Assembly: GCA_024752435.1 (NCBI GenBank)
Contig: CP103026.1
Coordinates: 1 to 64,000 of the forward strand
Source: Allantophomopsis cytisporea
Taxonomy: Eukaryota; Ascomycota; Leotiomycetes; Phacidiales; Phacidiaceae
Direction: 5' to 3'
Length of the DNA stretch: 64,000 nt
Shown here in pieces: positions 22,469 through 33,641 of this stretch. Numbering within the stretch: position 1 is the stretch's first letter; each line of letters starts with the position of its first letter. The position numbers and the translations under genes were made by a program. The notes beneath the pieces are model-generated. The model searched no databases. It was not told where the DNA came from and saw only the letters and a list, made by a program, of their open reading frames with translations.

Positions 22469-24459
22469 CTAGCTAGGTTTTGGCGCTTCCTTGTGCTTAT
22501 GAAAACGCACCAAACACCCGTGCAACGGTTTGACATTCAATTCGAATTTATACTCCATATCTTTCTGCTCTGGTGGCTGACTCAGTCCCTCAAACTCCTG
22601 AGCAATCCTTACAATTATATACATTACCTGCTCCATCCCAAATTTTTGTCCAATACACGTCCTTACACCATGGTTGAATGGGATGAACTCCCATTTTTGA
22701 GGTGTCCATGTATCCCAGCGGTAGGGGTTGAAAGTGTTGGAGTCAGAGCCGACAAGATCGGCTCTCCGTTGCATTGACCAGAGCGAGAGTACTTTCCACG
22801 TGTTAGCATGAGGGGAAGGGAAGTGAAGATTCACGTACCGACTTGGGTTCCTTTCAGAATGGCGAGGGGCTCATGACCTGATGGACCGCCACCAAGTGGA
22901 AGAGTTGTGTCTTTCTTAGCAATTTTCATATTTATAGATACTAGGTATGTAAGTCGAAATGTTTAAATAGTCTCCAAACTCGGCTGCTGTTTTGACTTAC
23001 AGGGATGATACAACCGCATTGCTTCATTGGCGCAGTGCAGAACGAATTTACATTCCTTCAGCTGAGCGGCAGCTGGCGGGTTTGTATAGCCGCATATAGA
23101 ACCCACCTCCTCTCTCACTCTCTTGTACATTTCTGGGTTACGTGCCAACTCCCAAAGTACCCAGGTGATAGTGAGAGCAGGGGGGTCTTTGCCACCCAGC
23201 ATGATTGCCATCACTTGCGCTTTGAATTCCTGATGTCATATCAGTTCAAAATCCATCGCAGCATTAATTAAATTCTCATCCATACCTTAAACTTCAAGCC
23301 TTTTGCTGCTAGTCCTTCTAGCATTGTAAGTTCGTCAAGCGGCTTCTTCTCCCAGCCAGAGGTATAAGCAAGATCATACAGAGTCATCACATAGCTATCA
23401 AGTTCTTTCAAAGCGAATGGGGCGATCAGCCACTCTGGTAGCAAATTGCCTACCGATCTATCACCTCGTCAATATTAATTACGACTCGCGATAGAATCCA
23501 TGGGAATCTCACCCAAAGGTCATTTTTAAGCTTGCAAGCCTCAAAAGCTTTTCCATCGCCTCACGAAATGGTTGCTTGTTTGAAATCAGTGTGTCAGATG
23601 AATGACCAAAGAAAACTCGCGTTGCAACATCGAGTTGATAGCGGTCAGCTATGTCCCATACCTCAACGGCTTCTCCGCTCTTGTTAGAAATAATTCTCAA
23701 AACATTTCCAAAATGCTCTTCAGTCAGTTCCAAGTCTGTTACTCGAACTTTGGCAGTCTGAGTCGGTCAGGCTAGAAGGCTACGATCCGATTGTGAAAAC
23801 TTACATGAGGACGAAGCATTCTCCTCTCTCGTCTCCACATATCTCCATCAGCTAGACAAGGTCAGTTTTCAACAACTTTCTTAACAAATTGACTATGGAA
23901 GGAAGACAAACTGCAAAACACTGCATCAGCCATAGTACCACTGAACACATCATATAACACTTTTCCTTTCCCAAAGTCACCAAACTTGAAATCTGCGATC
24001 AGCAAAAGTTTTATACTCATCCAACATCCGGGCAAAAAAAAACGAAAAAAAAGAAAAAGAACACGTACTCTAGTAGCCATTGTATATTTGAATATCTCTG
24101 GCTCATCTGTGAACACCATTATAGATCCAGCTACATTCACTTCTACTACGTGGCCATGCTCGAGGAACTGCTCTTGAACTGTCATGAGCGTGTTGTTGTA
24201 AACTCCCATTAGCATCCGGAACGCCAGGTCGAGCCCTGAATTCTATAAGCATGAAATTTGAGACTACAACTAGGTATGATTGAGACGAACCAAAAGGGAG
24301 TTTGTAAGGCATGACAACCATCGCTCGAGATCCAACAAGTTTCAATCGACGAGTATTTAATATGCTTTTGAGAATTCCTCCTAGCATGGCTATCACAAAG
24401 GTAAAAAACAGAATTGATGAGACAGGACACTCCTCTAGCCACTTCTCTAGAAAAACCAT
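22469..24459 (-). CDS. Cytochrome P450, CYP52-like
   Basis: Haem mono-oxygenase of about 508 aa, nine exons: 24459-24291, 24235-24069, 23984-23912, 23851-23805, 23757-23513, 23457-23286, 23229-23001, 22940-22839, 22791-22469; the phases close. The first ATG gives a membrane anchor (SSILFFTFVIAMLGG). DGDMWRRERRMLRPH is the helix-C region. Helix I reads MLGGKDPPALT, where a typical member has AGRDTTA; the Asp is kept and the Thr pair becomes Pro-Pro. ExxR is NEAMR. The haem loop is FNHGVRTCIG with Cys near residue 447. The C-terminal FGMEQVMYIIVRIAQEF block resembles CYP52-type alkane and fatty-acid omega-hydroxylases. A reduced polyketide chain is a plausible substrate. It is divergent from the ligase. 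Confidence 0.9.
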
Positions 24460-25182
24460 AGTTGCTAGTTCGAAGAGATCAAGACTTTGTGGAGCATACA
24501 ATTGACAATAATTTGTGAATTGTACCGAATAACAGAGATATTTCGCTATATTGGCAACTGTATCTGCCTTGTTTTGTACGAATCACTTTTTCTAGTTGCC
24601 TAGGATTAGGAACGCAAGAAGGAAAATTCTTCATAACATCGTTTTGTTTTCTCTAGCGATTGTTCATCAATGCACCATCCATAGAGACTGGGAACATCCC
24701 ACGAAGTGCATGCGGGACTTTCCGCGCTTCGGACGCCGTGAAGTGTGTTTGTATGTAATTGAGGATACTGTTCCGGTGTTCTCGGAGCACGGCAGCCGAG
24801 TTCCACAGTTCCTTTGGTCCCGACCGTCTTCGCTTACTCCGACCCTCCGATCCGTTATCCTTGTCAACTGTTCAAATCGTAAGATTTGCCCCATGCACTT
24901 ACGCGATAGCACGGCTCTGTGCTTCTGGAGAGCTCTGGATCTGCTTTATTGATAAAAAATCCAATTCGTGGTATGTGCTGCTACCTTTCCGGGTGCAGCC
25001 TTCTGTGCTGGGTGCATCACTGCGGGATCAAAACCACCCCCTCTTGAATATTCAATATATGACTTTTCGTTGATTAACAAACTCAAGACTCCCCATCTTG
25101 CATTGCGACTTCCCAAGTTTTCACTCGAGTTTTCATTGCATCGCAACTTCTGAACAGGTACAGATACAGCGAAACTTCCACC
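24460..25182. promoter_or_regulatory. Divergent intergenic region, P450 / ligase
   Basis: 720 bp between two divergent start codons. Holds CGG-ACG-CCG at 24730-24738 and a second inverted pair, CTCGG-N10-CCGAG, at 24781-24800. Both fit Zn2Cys6 dimer sites; the second has spacing near that of Gal4 (N11). No gene found. Confidence 0.5.
24781..24800. promoter_or_regulatory. CTCGG-N10-CCGAG inverted repeat
   Basis: A perfect 5-bp inverted repeat with the same CTCGG/CCGAG half-sites as the palindrome at 13726-13738 but wider spacing. It lies about 340 bp from the P450 start and 380 bp from the ligase start. Confidence 0.4.
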
Positions 25183-26472
25183 ATGTTGATGCCCTCCCAG
25201 GCCTCGATTAAACAGCTCCTTCAAGAGGTTCGAGCACAATCACCTTTTTACCAGAATTTGTACAAAAACCTCCCAGAAGATGTTTCCGATATCGAACAAC
25301 TACCACTGACGGACAATGATGCGTTCTGGACGGCATGTAGAGAGACTCCTCATGGTGTAATGATGGGACCTTTCAATGATGGAGTTGTGATGAGAACGGG
25401 CGGGTCAACAGCAGCACCAAAGCTGACATACACATCTCGCGAAGAGCTGCTTCGAGCCTCCCAACTCCTAGGAGTAGCACTTTCGCACTTTTCTGGCATG
25501 GTTCCAGGCGACAGAATCGCCAACATGATGAGACATGGATCAATGTACGGCGGTTTTGCTTACGCCAACGCTGTCCTCCTCGAAATGCCACTGCCACACG
25601 TTCATCTTCCAGTTACAGGGAACGAACTCCCAGAAGACGCATTCATGCAATTGACTGTCAACGAAGCAACAGTGATTTTGAGCAATGTCTTTACCGCAGT
25701 GCGACTCGCGGACTGGTGCCGTACAAATGAGAAGCAGCTTCCCAAGATACGACTCGTACTATATACTGGTGAGGCGTTTTACAAGGACCTGAGACCCTTG
25801 TTCCGAGAGGCATTCCCAAATGCTACTATGCACCCGTCCATGTACGCATGCGTTGACTCAGGTCTCATCGGCGTCCCGGCACATCCACCTCTCCACGAGA
25901 ACGACGATATTCACCCATTATACCGCTCCCTTGCTCCTTTTTCAATTCTCGAGCTGATTGCTGAAGACGGCTCTTCCATCAAGGAACCAGGGAAGAAGGG
26001 AAATGTGTACGTCACGCACCTCGTGAAGAAGAAGGTGCCAATGATCAGATATCCGGTCGGTGACATTGCAGAGTGGGTCGATTACAACGAAGGAACTTTC
26101 AGGCTCTATGGTCGCGATAACGTAGACTTGAAAGTTGGAACCGCTCATTTGGATTTACCGACTCTACGCGCTCTTATGGAAAAGGCCATGGGATCTAATG
26201 TGATAGACAGCTTCCAAACTGTCATTCGCCGTGAAGGTCATAGCAACACTATCACTTTCAGAATTGCGGGGAAGCAGCCTGAAAATCCAGATATGATTAA
26301 GAAGATCCTTGAAGGCGGTCTCACCATGGTAATCCCGAGTTGGACGAAGAACAGAGAGTTGGGTCATATTGGTCCTATCAACTTGGAGTTTGTTGAGATG
26401 AAAGATTTGGCGTTGCACGAGAAGACTCTGAAATTGAAACATTTTATTGAAGAGCGCTTTGGGGATGATTGA
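25183..26472 (+). CDS. PaaK-like adenylate-forming ligase (phenylacetate-CoA ligase family)
   Basis: Single exon, 429 aa, about the length of bacterial PaaK (near 430), so not a fragment. The start has a CCACCATG context. The enzyme should activate a carboxylate as an acyl-adenylate and pass it to CoA or another thiol. Motifs: RTGGSTAAPK (residues 71-80, the phosphate-binding loop, with TGGS where many relatives have SSGT), YTGEAF, RYPVGDIAEW and GRDNVDLKVG hinge, followed by a small C-terminal domain ending in KTLKLKHFIEER. In the cluster it might re-activate the released polyketide acid, or activate a small starter acid. Not an NRPS fragment: no carrier or condensation domain follows. Divergent from the P450. 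Confidence 0.85.
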   Translation: MLMPSQASIKQLLQEVRAQSPFYQNLYKNLPEDVSDIEQLPLTDNDAFWTACRETPHGVMMGPFNDGVVMRTGGSTAAPKLTYTSREELLRASQLLGVALSHFSGMVPGDRIANMMRHGSMYGGFAYANAVLLEMPLPHVHLPVTGNELPEDAFMQLTVNEATVILSNVFTAVRLADWCRTNEKQLPKIRLVLYTGEAFYKDLRPLFREAFPNATMHPSMYACVDSGLIGVPAHPPLHENDDIHPLYRSLAPFSILELIAEDGSSIKEPGKKGNVYVTHLVKKKVPMIRYPVGDIAEWVDYNEGTFRLYGRDNVDLKVGTAHLDLPTLRALMEKAMGSNVIDSFQTVIRREGHSNTITFRIAGKQPENPDMIKKILEGGLTMVIPSWTKNRELGHIGPINLEFVEMKDLALHEKTLKLKHFIEERFGDD

Positions 26473-26998
26473 ATTTCTATGGCAAAAAGACATGGATAAT
26501 TCGGCGAGTGAGGTTGCGCCAACCGAGACATATGAAACTAGTTAGACGAATAAAGAATAAGATGCGCATTATATTAGCCCTCATGGTTAGTATTCCCAGG
26601 TGAGGCAATTTCTGCCTTTCGAGGGTGTGTGTATTCGCTGCAGCTACACGTTAAGAAAGGCAAGTTTATATTGACCTTTCTAATTCATGTCTACCCAGGT
26701 AGCTAAGTAATGTCACAGTCATACACGAACCGGACAAGATAACCCCTGCGACTTCGTCAGTGTTATTTTCACCGATCTCAGTTCTGAGTAGCAAAATGCA
26801 CCGGCAACACTTCTAGCTTTCAATTGGCCACGGCCTGGAGAAAGTAGTGGTGGTATTTTCAATAAGTCCAGACTCGTAATAGGGGATCGTACAAAGCTTT
26901 GAAACCACAGACTTCCTCTGCAATCTTTTTAAGAGGTAGAGAATGCTTCGGCCGCAGTGCTCTATTCCAGCACATATCATCAACATGGTTATCTATAA

Positions 26999-27046
26999 GT
27001 TCCTGCACCGTGTTTCGGGGGCCGACCGGAAACACGGTGCACGAAC
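26999..27046. repeat. 18-bp inverted repeat (hairpin 1)
   Basis: Left arm 26999-27016 and right arm 27029-27046 pair at 17 of 18 positions around a 12-bp loop. The core arm is GCACCGTGTTTC. The loop edge contains CGG-GGG-CCG at 27016-27024, matching the cluster's CGG-N3-CCG sites. Confidence 0.7.
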
Positions 27047-27072
27047 TTAATCATTACATCTCACGGTAAGCA

Positions 27073-27114
27073 CCCCCACTTGTTTCCGGTCGCCTCGCCG
27101 AATACGGGTGGGGG
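27073..27114. repeat. 17-bp imperfect inverted repeat (hairpin 2)
   Basis: Arms 27073-27089 and 27098-27114 (CCCCCAC...TTCCGG type) match at 13 of 17 positions around 8 bp. Three of four mismatches are C/T. It shares TGTTTCCGGTC with the reverse complement of hairpin 1 (27024-27034), so the two elements are related. Confidence 0.6.
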
Positions 27115-28766
27115 CGAATATTTTACGTACAATGAGATGCCAAGATTAGCTATACACAGTGAATGTTGAGTGATTTCACCGGGACGCAGCTGAAACTAAT
27201 GATTTATGCCACAATTCAAATTCTTAGGCTACAGATCTTACGACGTAGCCGAGAGGTGAGCACGAAATAAAATAATTCAATTGACTGTAGTCTAACCTCC
27301 TTTCCGCTCATTGTGCTGCGTTATTTTCTCTCCTGCAAGATTAATACAGTAGTAGATTACATAAAGCAATTTTACCCTACTCCTCTTGAATAAACTGTTC
27401 TTGTTGCTCCTAAGTCTTTGCTTTCCTTTTTTTCATCCGTATTCTCAGAAGCTTGAGATTAAGTTAATTGTAGAGAGGTCTGAGTTTATTGCGAGCCATG
27501 TAGGTAAGAGCATACAGATTTTATGATCTTCTTGAAAACGTACTATATAGTTTAAATCTGATCCTATACCTCATATATTAGTATTATCTTCACATAAAAT
27601 CTACTGGTATTTCAATTTTACTTTTACCTTTTAATACACAAGAATAACAATAAGATGTTAAATTAAATCAATGTAAGGCTCTTAAGTAAGAGTATAAATA
27701 TTAATAATTAAACGACTTTTATAGTTCTTAACTGTTATACTCTGATAAGAAGCTATAATGGTTTCAAAAGAAAAGATTATTAAACTTTATTAATCCTTTA
27801 TCGTTTTAAAACTCTTTATAATTTGCTCAATTATTCAATAATTGATTTGTATAGATCTTGAGTAAGAGTAAAATATACTCTATCTAAAAATAGAAGCTAA
27901 GCTAAATTTTTTCGAATATATTTTCTGATTTCTTGTATATATTAATAGTAGTCGAATACTTTAAGCTATATATACTCGAGTTTAGAAGCTAAATAGCTTT
28001 TTATTATAACTCTCAACACTTCTCAATAGAAGTACATATAAAAGTATTAATAGAAGAGTTTGAACCATAATATCCAATTAACTCTTTCTAAGATTACTAG
28101 CCAAGCTCACGGTAATTATCTATATCCTTTTCTATTTGAAGACTGTATTTTTGTTTATCTTAAATCTATTATATCTATAGCCTTCAATATATAGCTTCGC
28201 TCGAATAAATTCCCTTGAGATTGAGTATGTATACAGAAGCTTGAAAACACCGGTTTTGTCGGCTTTATTTTATTCTCTTTTGTATTGCCCTCTTGGTGAA
28301 CATAAAATGGATCACTGAACGCCGGGAGTATTAACAACCATTGTGATAATCGAATTGGCAGCTCTATTCTCTCATTCTATTCTATTTACTAACCCTACTG
28401 CTCATTCAATGAAGATATCGTTAAGAAAAAGTGGGCATTTTACATCAAATATGTGCACGGGCCATTCTTCACTTCAGCTGTGAGCCAGTGAGTTGTGGAT
28501 AAAGGGTGCTGGTGCACATGGTGAGAGGACCCCTGTTTTCAAGAACTTGGCGAACCCTTCTTATTACTTTATTCTGGTGAGAAATGGTGGGTGAACTTTT
28601 TGCCAAAGATTCTCCCAATTCACAAGCTAAATCAGCTCGATTGTGTGCAAAAACACCGGTTTTCACATTGTATCATTATTGTGATAGTAAGTCATTCCGG
28701 GCTACGAAGACAAGTTCTGTTGTTAATCAAAAGCCTTGGCAGAAAGACTTAGACAAGAGAGAAGTC

Positions 28767-31370
28767 ATGGCTGGGAAAGGCGCAACAGTAAGCTTGTTAT
28801 TCCTCTATTACTTTTTCTGCCGACTACATCCGTCGAACTAACAACATACTCTGAAGACTGCATCATCTTCGTCATCTTCTGCCGCGACAGACACCAGCTT
28901 TTCTACACACGACCCAGCTTGCGACCATTGCCGTGTCAAGAAGATCAAGTGTGGTCGAGAACGGCCAATGTGTAGAAACTGTAAGCGAGATGAGATAGAG
29001 TGTGTTTTCTCAGATAAGTCGAAGAGAGTCAATCACACAAAACTCCTGTACGTAATTGTTCTTCTTAGTCGTTTATTTATTAAAAACCTATTAAAGTCAC
29101 ACATATGGTGACAATTCATGAATACGACTCAAGACTTACCAATCTTTGTACAGGGTGAACAATGTTGTGGAGCTAGATGAGCGTCTGAGAGGCATTGAAA
29201 AGGCTCTCCTGACACTTTCATCCAGTATGCAAGGGGTTGAAAACCGTCTGCCCTCGCAACAAAATGGCCAAAGTGAATTGCCACATAATACCCTTCAGCT
29301 CAAGGAAGACAGGACTAATGTTGTGATCTCTTTGGACCTCGATGTAAGCTATACTTCAAAATGCGAATCCCCAAATAGTCAACTACAAGATTGCAACTAA
29401 TCATAATATACTTTAGGTTGAACATTTACTCGACAACTTCGCCTCGAAAGCTCAGAAATCTTCATCGGAAGTGCTGGTTCCAGAATCTGACTATGCTTTT
29501 AGTTACCCAGCGCTTTGTAGCAGATTGCAGAACACCATAACATCAATTCTGCCAAGTTCGTCTGCCAGTGCCGAACATATTTCAACTCTTTTGAATGAAC
29601 TTCTTCAAATTGGGAAAGATGACGATATTCACGATATTGAAGACTGCAATTCTGCAATTCGTCTACCTCCAAGGCAGCTGCTAGCTATGGCATGTCTCCC
29701 ATTCTTCCAGTCAGAAGACTTTGCGATCAACCTATTCTGTCAGTCGACATTCTGGGCTAATGTTGATCGAATTTACAGCGAATCTTCACCAAGAAGAGAC
29801 AAAGCATGGGCGGTTTGCTTCAGTCTAATCATTTTGCTTGGCCTGGGCGTTCAAGAGCCTGGCTCCGGGTCGGACTCGGAGTTCCTCAAACCATTCTTAT
29901 CTACAGTAACACGTGGCATGGGATGCGCGTCGCTACTGTTCACTCCCAGGCTCATCAACTTACAGACTCTGGCCTTATTGGTACGTTGAAATGAATTCAA
30001 GCGTTTTGGTTCAACTTACTGACTGTGTACAGAGCGTCGTGGCACAACAATACTTTGATGCTCAGTCATCTCACATGATTTTTGAACAAGCTTGCATCCT
30101 TGCAAAGCGTCTCGCTTTACATTATCAGGGTCTTCCCAGTGATGAGGTCTCTCCGCAAGATTTGGATCAATTCAGTAAAGTGCTGACCTCACTTTATGTC
30201 CGAGATAAGAGCATTTCTCTGTTTCGAGGACAAGACTTTTTGTTGCCAACTCTTGACTGGACCATCTACCCAATGGCCAAGGATCTTAACGATGTCGAGT
30301 GCTATATTACAGTACGTGTTGAACTTGCACGACTTCAGCGAGCGATATACCTTTTCCTTTACTCGTCTGACTCGTCTGTGAGAACGTCAAGTCAACGAGC
30401 AAATTTTATGGCTGCCTTACATGATAGACTTGGGAAATGGGCGGAAGCCAACACCAACCTTCTTGCAGTAGAGAGTCCCATAATAAATGGCCTGCGCCTC
30501 GCATTTAGCTCCACTCGCATCATGCTACTTCGACTAAGTACGGATCCGAAACATCAGGAGCAGGTGCTTGAAGATTCGAGAGTATGCTATCAGCTTCTCA
30601 CAGTTCCCACCACACAAACAAGAACATCATCTGGCTCAGTTCCATTGCACCTGTTAGTAACGTTGTAATCTGTGATTTGCCAGATAAACCTAACTCCAAC
30701 CTTTAGTTCCATTGAGCACTTTTCACTTGCCACTTTCACACCTCTCTTTGATGAGATTTTTAAATCCAAGGCCCTCGAAGGCCCACAATCCGATATCGAC
30801 TTGCTCGAACAAGTCAGCCTCGTGTTTCAAAAGGTCGATAATGAGTTGCAGACGACCCGCTCTTGGCGGCTAAGCCAGATATTTCGAGTCCTTCTTTCCT
30901 CAATACAGGTACTCAGGATTGATAATTCGAGCATCACTACTCAGCCCTCAGCTCAACAACACTATAGCAAGAGCCCCGTCAAATCAAGTCCCGCAATTTT
31001 ATCCGGTCAGCAACCCCAATTTGAGGTGGAAAATCTCGCAGCAATTCCACCTGTGTCCTACAACCCTGAAATCCATAGCAGGATGCCTTCATCTCTGAGT
31101 CGCATGCCTGAGATGTCTCAGCAACAAATGAATCACGACTTCTACCCTGATATTTCCTCTGATTTCCCAACCGTGAATACCACCAGTTTTTCTTCGGGAT
31201 CCTCAATAGATGGCGAGAATCCACCGAAACGACAACGATTCAGTCTCCAAACCTCTGATATATCCTCTATGAAATCCAACTTAAACATGGAGGAAGGTGT
31301 GGGTAACGATAATAGCTTTCTATTGTCGGGGATTGATGATTCTGAGTTTTCATGGAAATTCAATATGTGA
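28767..31370 (+). CDS. Zn2Cys6 transcription factor with fungal-specific middle domain
   Basis: Probable pathway regulator, 749 aa, six exons: 28767-28787, 28857-29047, 29154-29343, 29417-29980, 30033-30652, 30707-31370; all phases agree. The first exon codes only MAGKGAT. A Ser-rich stretch leads to the binuclear zinc cluster, pattern C-X2-C-X6-C-X6-C-X2-C-X6-C, starting with CDHCRVKKIKC. A linker and likely coiled coil follow (VVELDERLRGIEKALLTL), as in dimeric Gal4-type proteins. The middle region has the fungal transcription-factor homology character (QLLAMACLPFFQSEDFAINLF, LAKRLALHYQG). The C-terminal 200 residues are Gln/Ser/Pro-rich. Inverted CGG triplets are the expected target; CGG-N3-CCG occurs upstream of the other cluster genes and upstream of this gene, so auto-regulation is possible. 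Confidence 0.92.
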
Positions 31371-31703
31371 CTTTCATTCACATAGTTACTACTACTTAGG
31401 TGGTTGACCGCCGAATTGGCATGCATAAACCCCGCATGGAGAAAATCAATGATTATTATACCCACTACAATGCTGTAGTAGCTGTAGACGTGTATGACAG
31501 TCAACAGATTCATTCAAGTCTTTGACCTCTATATATAAGGGTTGTGATACTGTACACGAGCACTCTAGTCTATAGAGAGCCTATGTACTCGCTACTTAAA
31601 AGTGGAATGATACTTACAGCATCAGGCCGCCTAGCTACGCCCGGGTTTTAATCAACCCAGGACTTTTTGTTCCTATAGAAAATATCGACACGAACGATAG
31701 ATA

Positions 31704-31737
31704 TCACCACCGCTACCACCGCCGCCGCCGCCGCCAT
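31704..31737. repeat. ACC/GCC trinucleotide repeat
   Basis: A short microsatellite: ACC units followed by five GCC units. It is not in a supported coding frame. Confidence 0.7.
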
Positions 31738-33530
31738 CCACCTACGAAGGGAGTATAGAAGAGCGGCGTTTACACCTTCTGCTAAAGGAACTGCACATAC
31801 GACCTATGACGAACAGACCAAATAAAGGTGACGGAGGCACTTGGGTAGATAGTAATATATAGACTCGGTAGTAATAGAATAAGAAAAACAAGAAACCAGG
31901 AGGACAACCAAAGTAAACAAACCGATAACGTCGATTTGATCATTTTACAAAGTATCACGTATCAAATATTCATAGAAAAGCAGAAAATTGTATTCCCCAA
32001 GGTATAGACGAATCACAAATCGCCAAAATAAAATCTCCTAGCCTTGGTGCGGCTACCGAACTGCGTCTTATCAACAACCAACTCTGGTCACTCACACCTC
32101 ACTTCATCGCGTAGTCGTAACTATGAAATTCCCCCGCCACATGGTCGAGCTCCTATCTGAAGCAATCTTCATATGTGTGACTAATACCCGAGAGTGCTTT
32201 GCTCGTGGCTTAACTCTTATGTCAGGTTCTTTGGCTACTGTTGATGCAAACCATCATGTGTCGATTCACCCACAGTATCCCCGTATTGCTGCAATTCTCC
32301 GGTGGGTCCTGTTCTGGAGCTCTTAAACTGCGGAAAGGAGCTGCGTCTGCTCTCTAAATCCGATAGCCTTTGTAACAAATGTGGGCTCGTTCGAGATTAC
32401 TCTTGGACCAATCTGCCTCCTCTTCCCAAGAACCCACACCATTTCTTCCTTGTCCTCTTAATGACTCAAGGCCATGTGCTCCCGTCTGTCGACCTTCCCC
32501 GCATTCGCAATCGGGATTTATAATTCCTGCTAACCTACTTCCATAGAAGCTATACCAAACCATTCTTGTTCGTCCGCATCCAGTTAGGGATAGAACTATC
32601 CCACTACTTCAATTCCTTGATGTGGACTCACGATCCTGTGTGTTAATTCTCAGGTGCTTTTCCTTTGATACACTAAGTAGCGGAGTAGACATGGAACCAG
32701 CCATTCGATATATACTGTTTTCTGCAGGCCCAACTTGGCTGGACTTATTTATTTGATATATTAGACTCTACCTTAGTTAGTAACGTACTAACTAGTCAAA
32801 TTGGAGACTACTTTATTTAGTAGTACACTTAGGTTGAGAGTTATGCAGCATTTTAATTGTCGATAGTTCAATCAGAAATTCTACTGCGTAGCTCCCATAT
32901 ATAAAGTACACGCGCTTCGATTAGGAGCGTACTCCAGGAGCACTTACTTTCCATTCTACATATATACCTACACAGAGGCAATGCTAGCAGTCGCGCCATA
33001 GTACTCCCGCGTAAGCCACCTTATTGAAATCATTATAATCATGGATTTGAACGTCATAGTTGTCACTGTGGGGTGTCTCCCGCTGGGATCGAAGCTGTAA
33101 GTACACAAGTACACAATACACAACTTATTTGATTTGCTGTAGCTATTTGGTCTAATTATACGCTATACAACTACCTGTCAGCCCCTGAACAATAACAGGA
33201 CATAATCGGATGGCCCACCGCACCGTGTATGACCCAGCTAACAAGAGTGCAAAAAATCAGATGCTAACAGCCACCGTTACTAACCTAATCAAACGGAATC
33301 GTCAGGCAACCGATTTTTGATTTTGTACGTCAAAGTCATGAATACACAAGAACAAACCGCGTCTCCTATTTGTGTTGAGTCTGTCCTGCTCAGACCAGTA
33401 GCGAAAGAGGAATATGCGTGAACCACAAGAATGTTGAAAGTGATTGCTGGACTACTTAAATTTGGTTACATATCAACGACACCATGATCAGTGTCATGAA
33501 AAAAAAAACACGAATGATTTCGTCGGAGAT

Positions 33531-33641
33531 ATCAATCTCCACAAACATTGATGTGGCACTTAGCTAGCCATGACTAGTATCACAATTGACTATAGGAGAA
33601 GAGAAATCAATCTCCACAAGCGCCATTGTGGCGCTTAGTTG
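33531..33641. repeat. Two copies of a palindromic repeat
   Basis: Copies at 33531-33564 and 33606-33641 share ATCAATCTCCACAA and TGGC-CTTAG. The second holds a perfect 8-bp stem, AAGCGCCA/TGGCGCTT with a 3-bp loop, centred near 33627. In the first copy this stem is damaged. Confidence 0.5.

Larger units (their letters stand above)
26473..28766. other. Regulator upstream region with hairpins and AT-rich tract
   Basis: A 2.3-kb gap before the Zn2Cys6 gene. The first part holds two adjacent large palindromes (26999-27046, 27073-27114). The part from about 27340 to 28340 is strongly AT-rich, with stops in all frames, and looks like decayed repeat DNA. No gene is supported. Confidence 0.5.
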
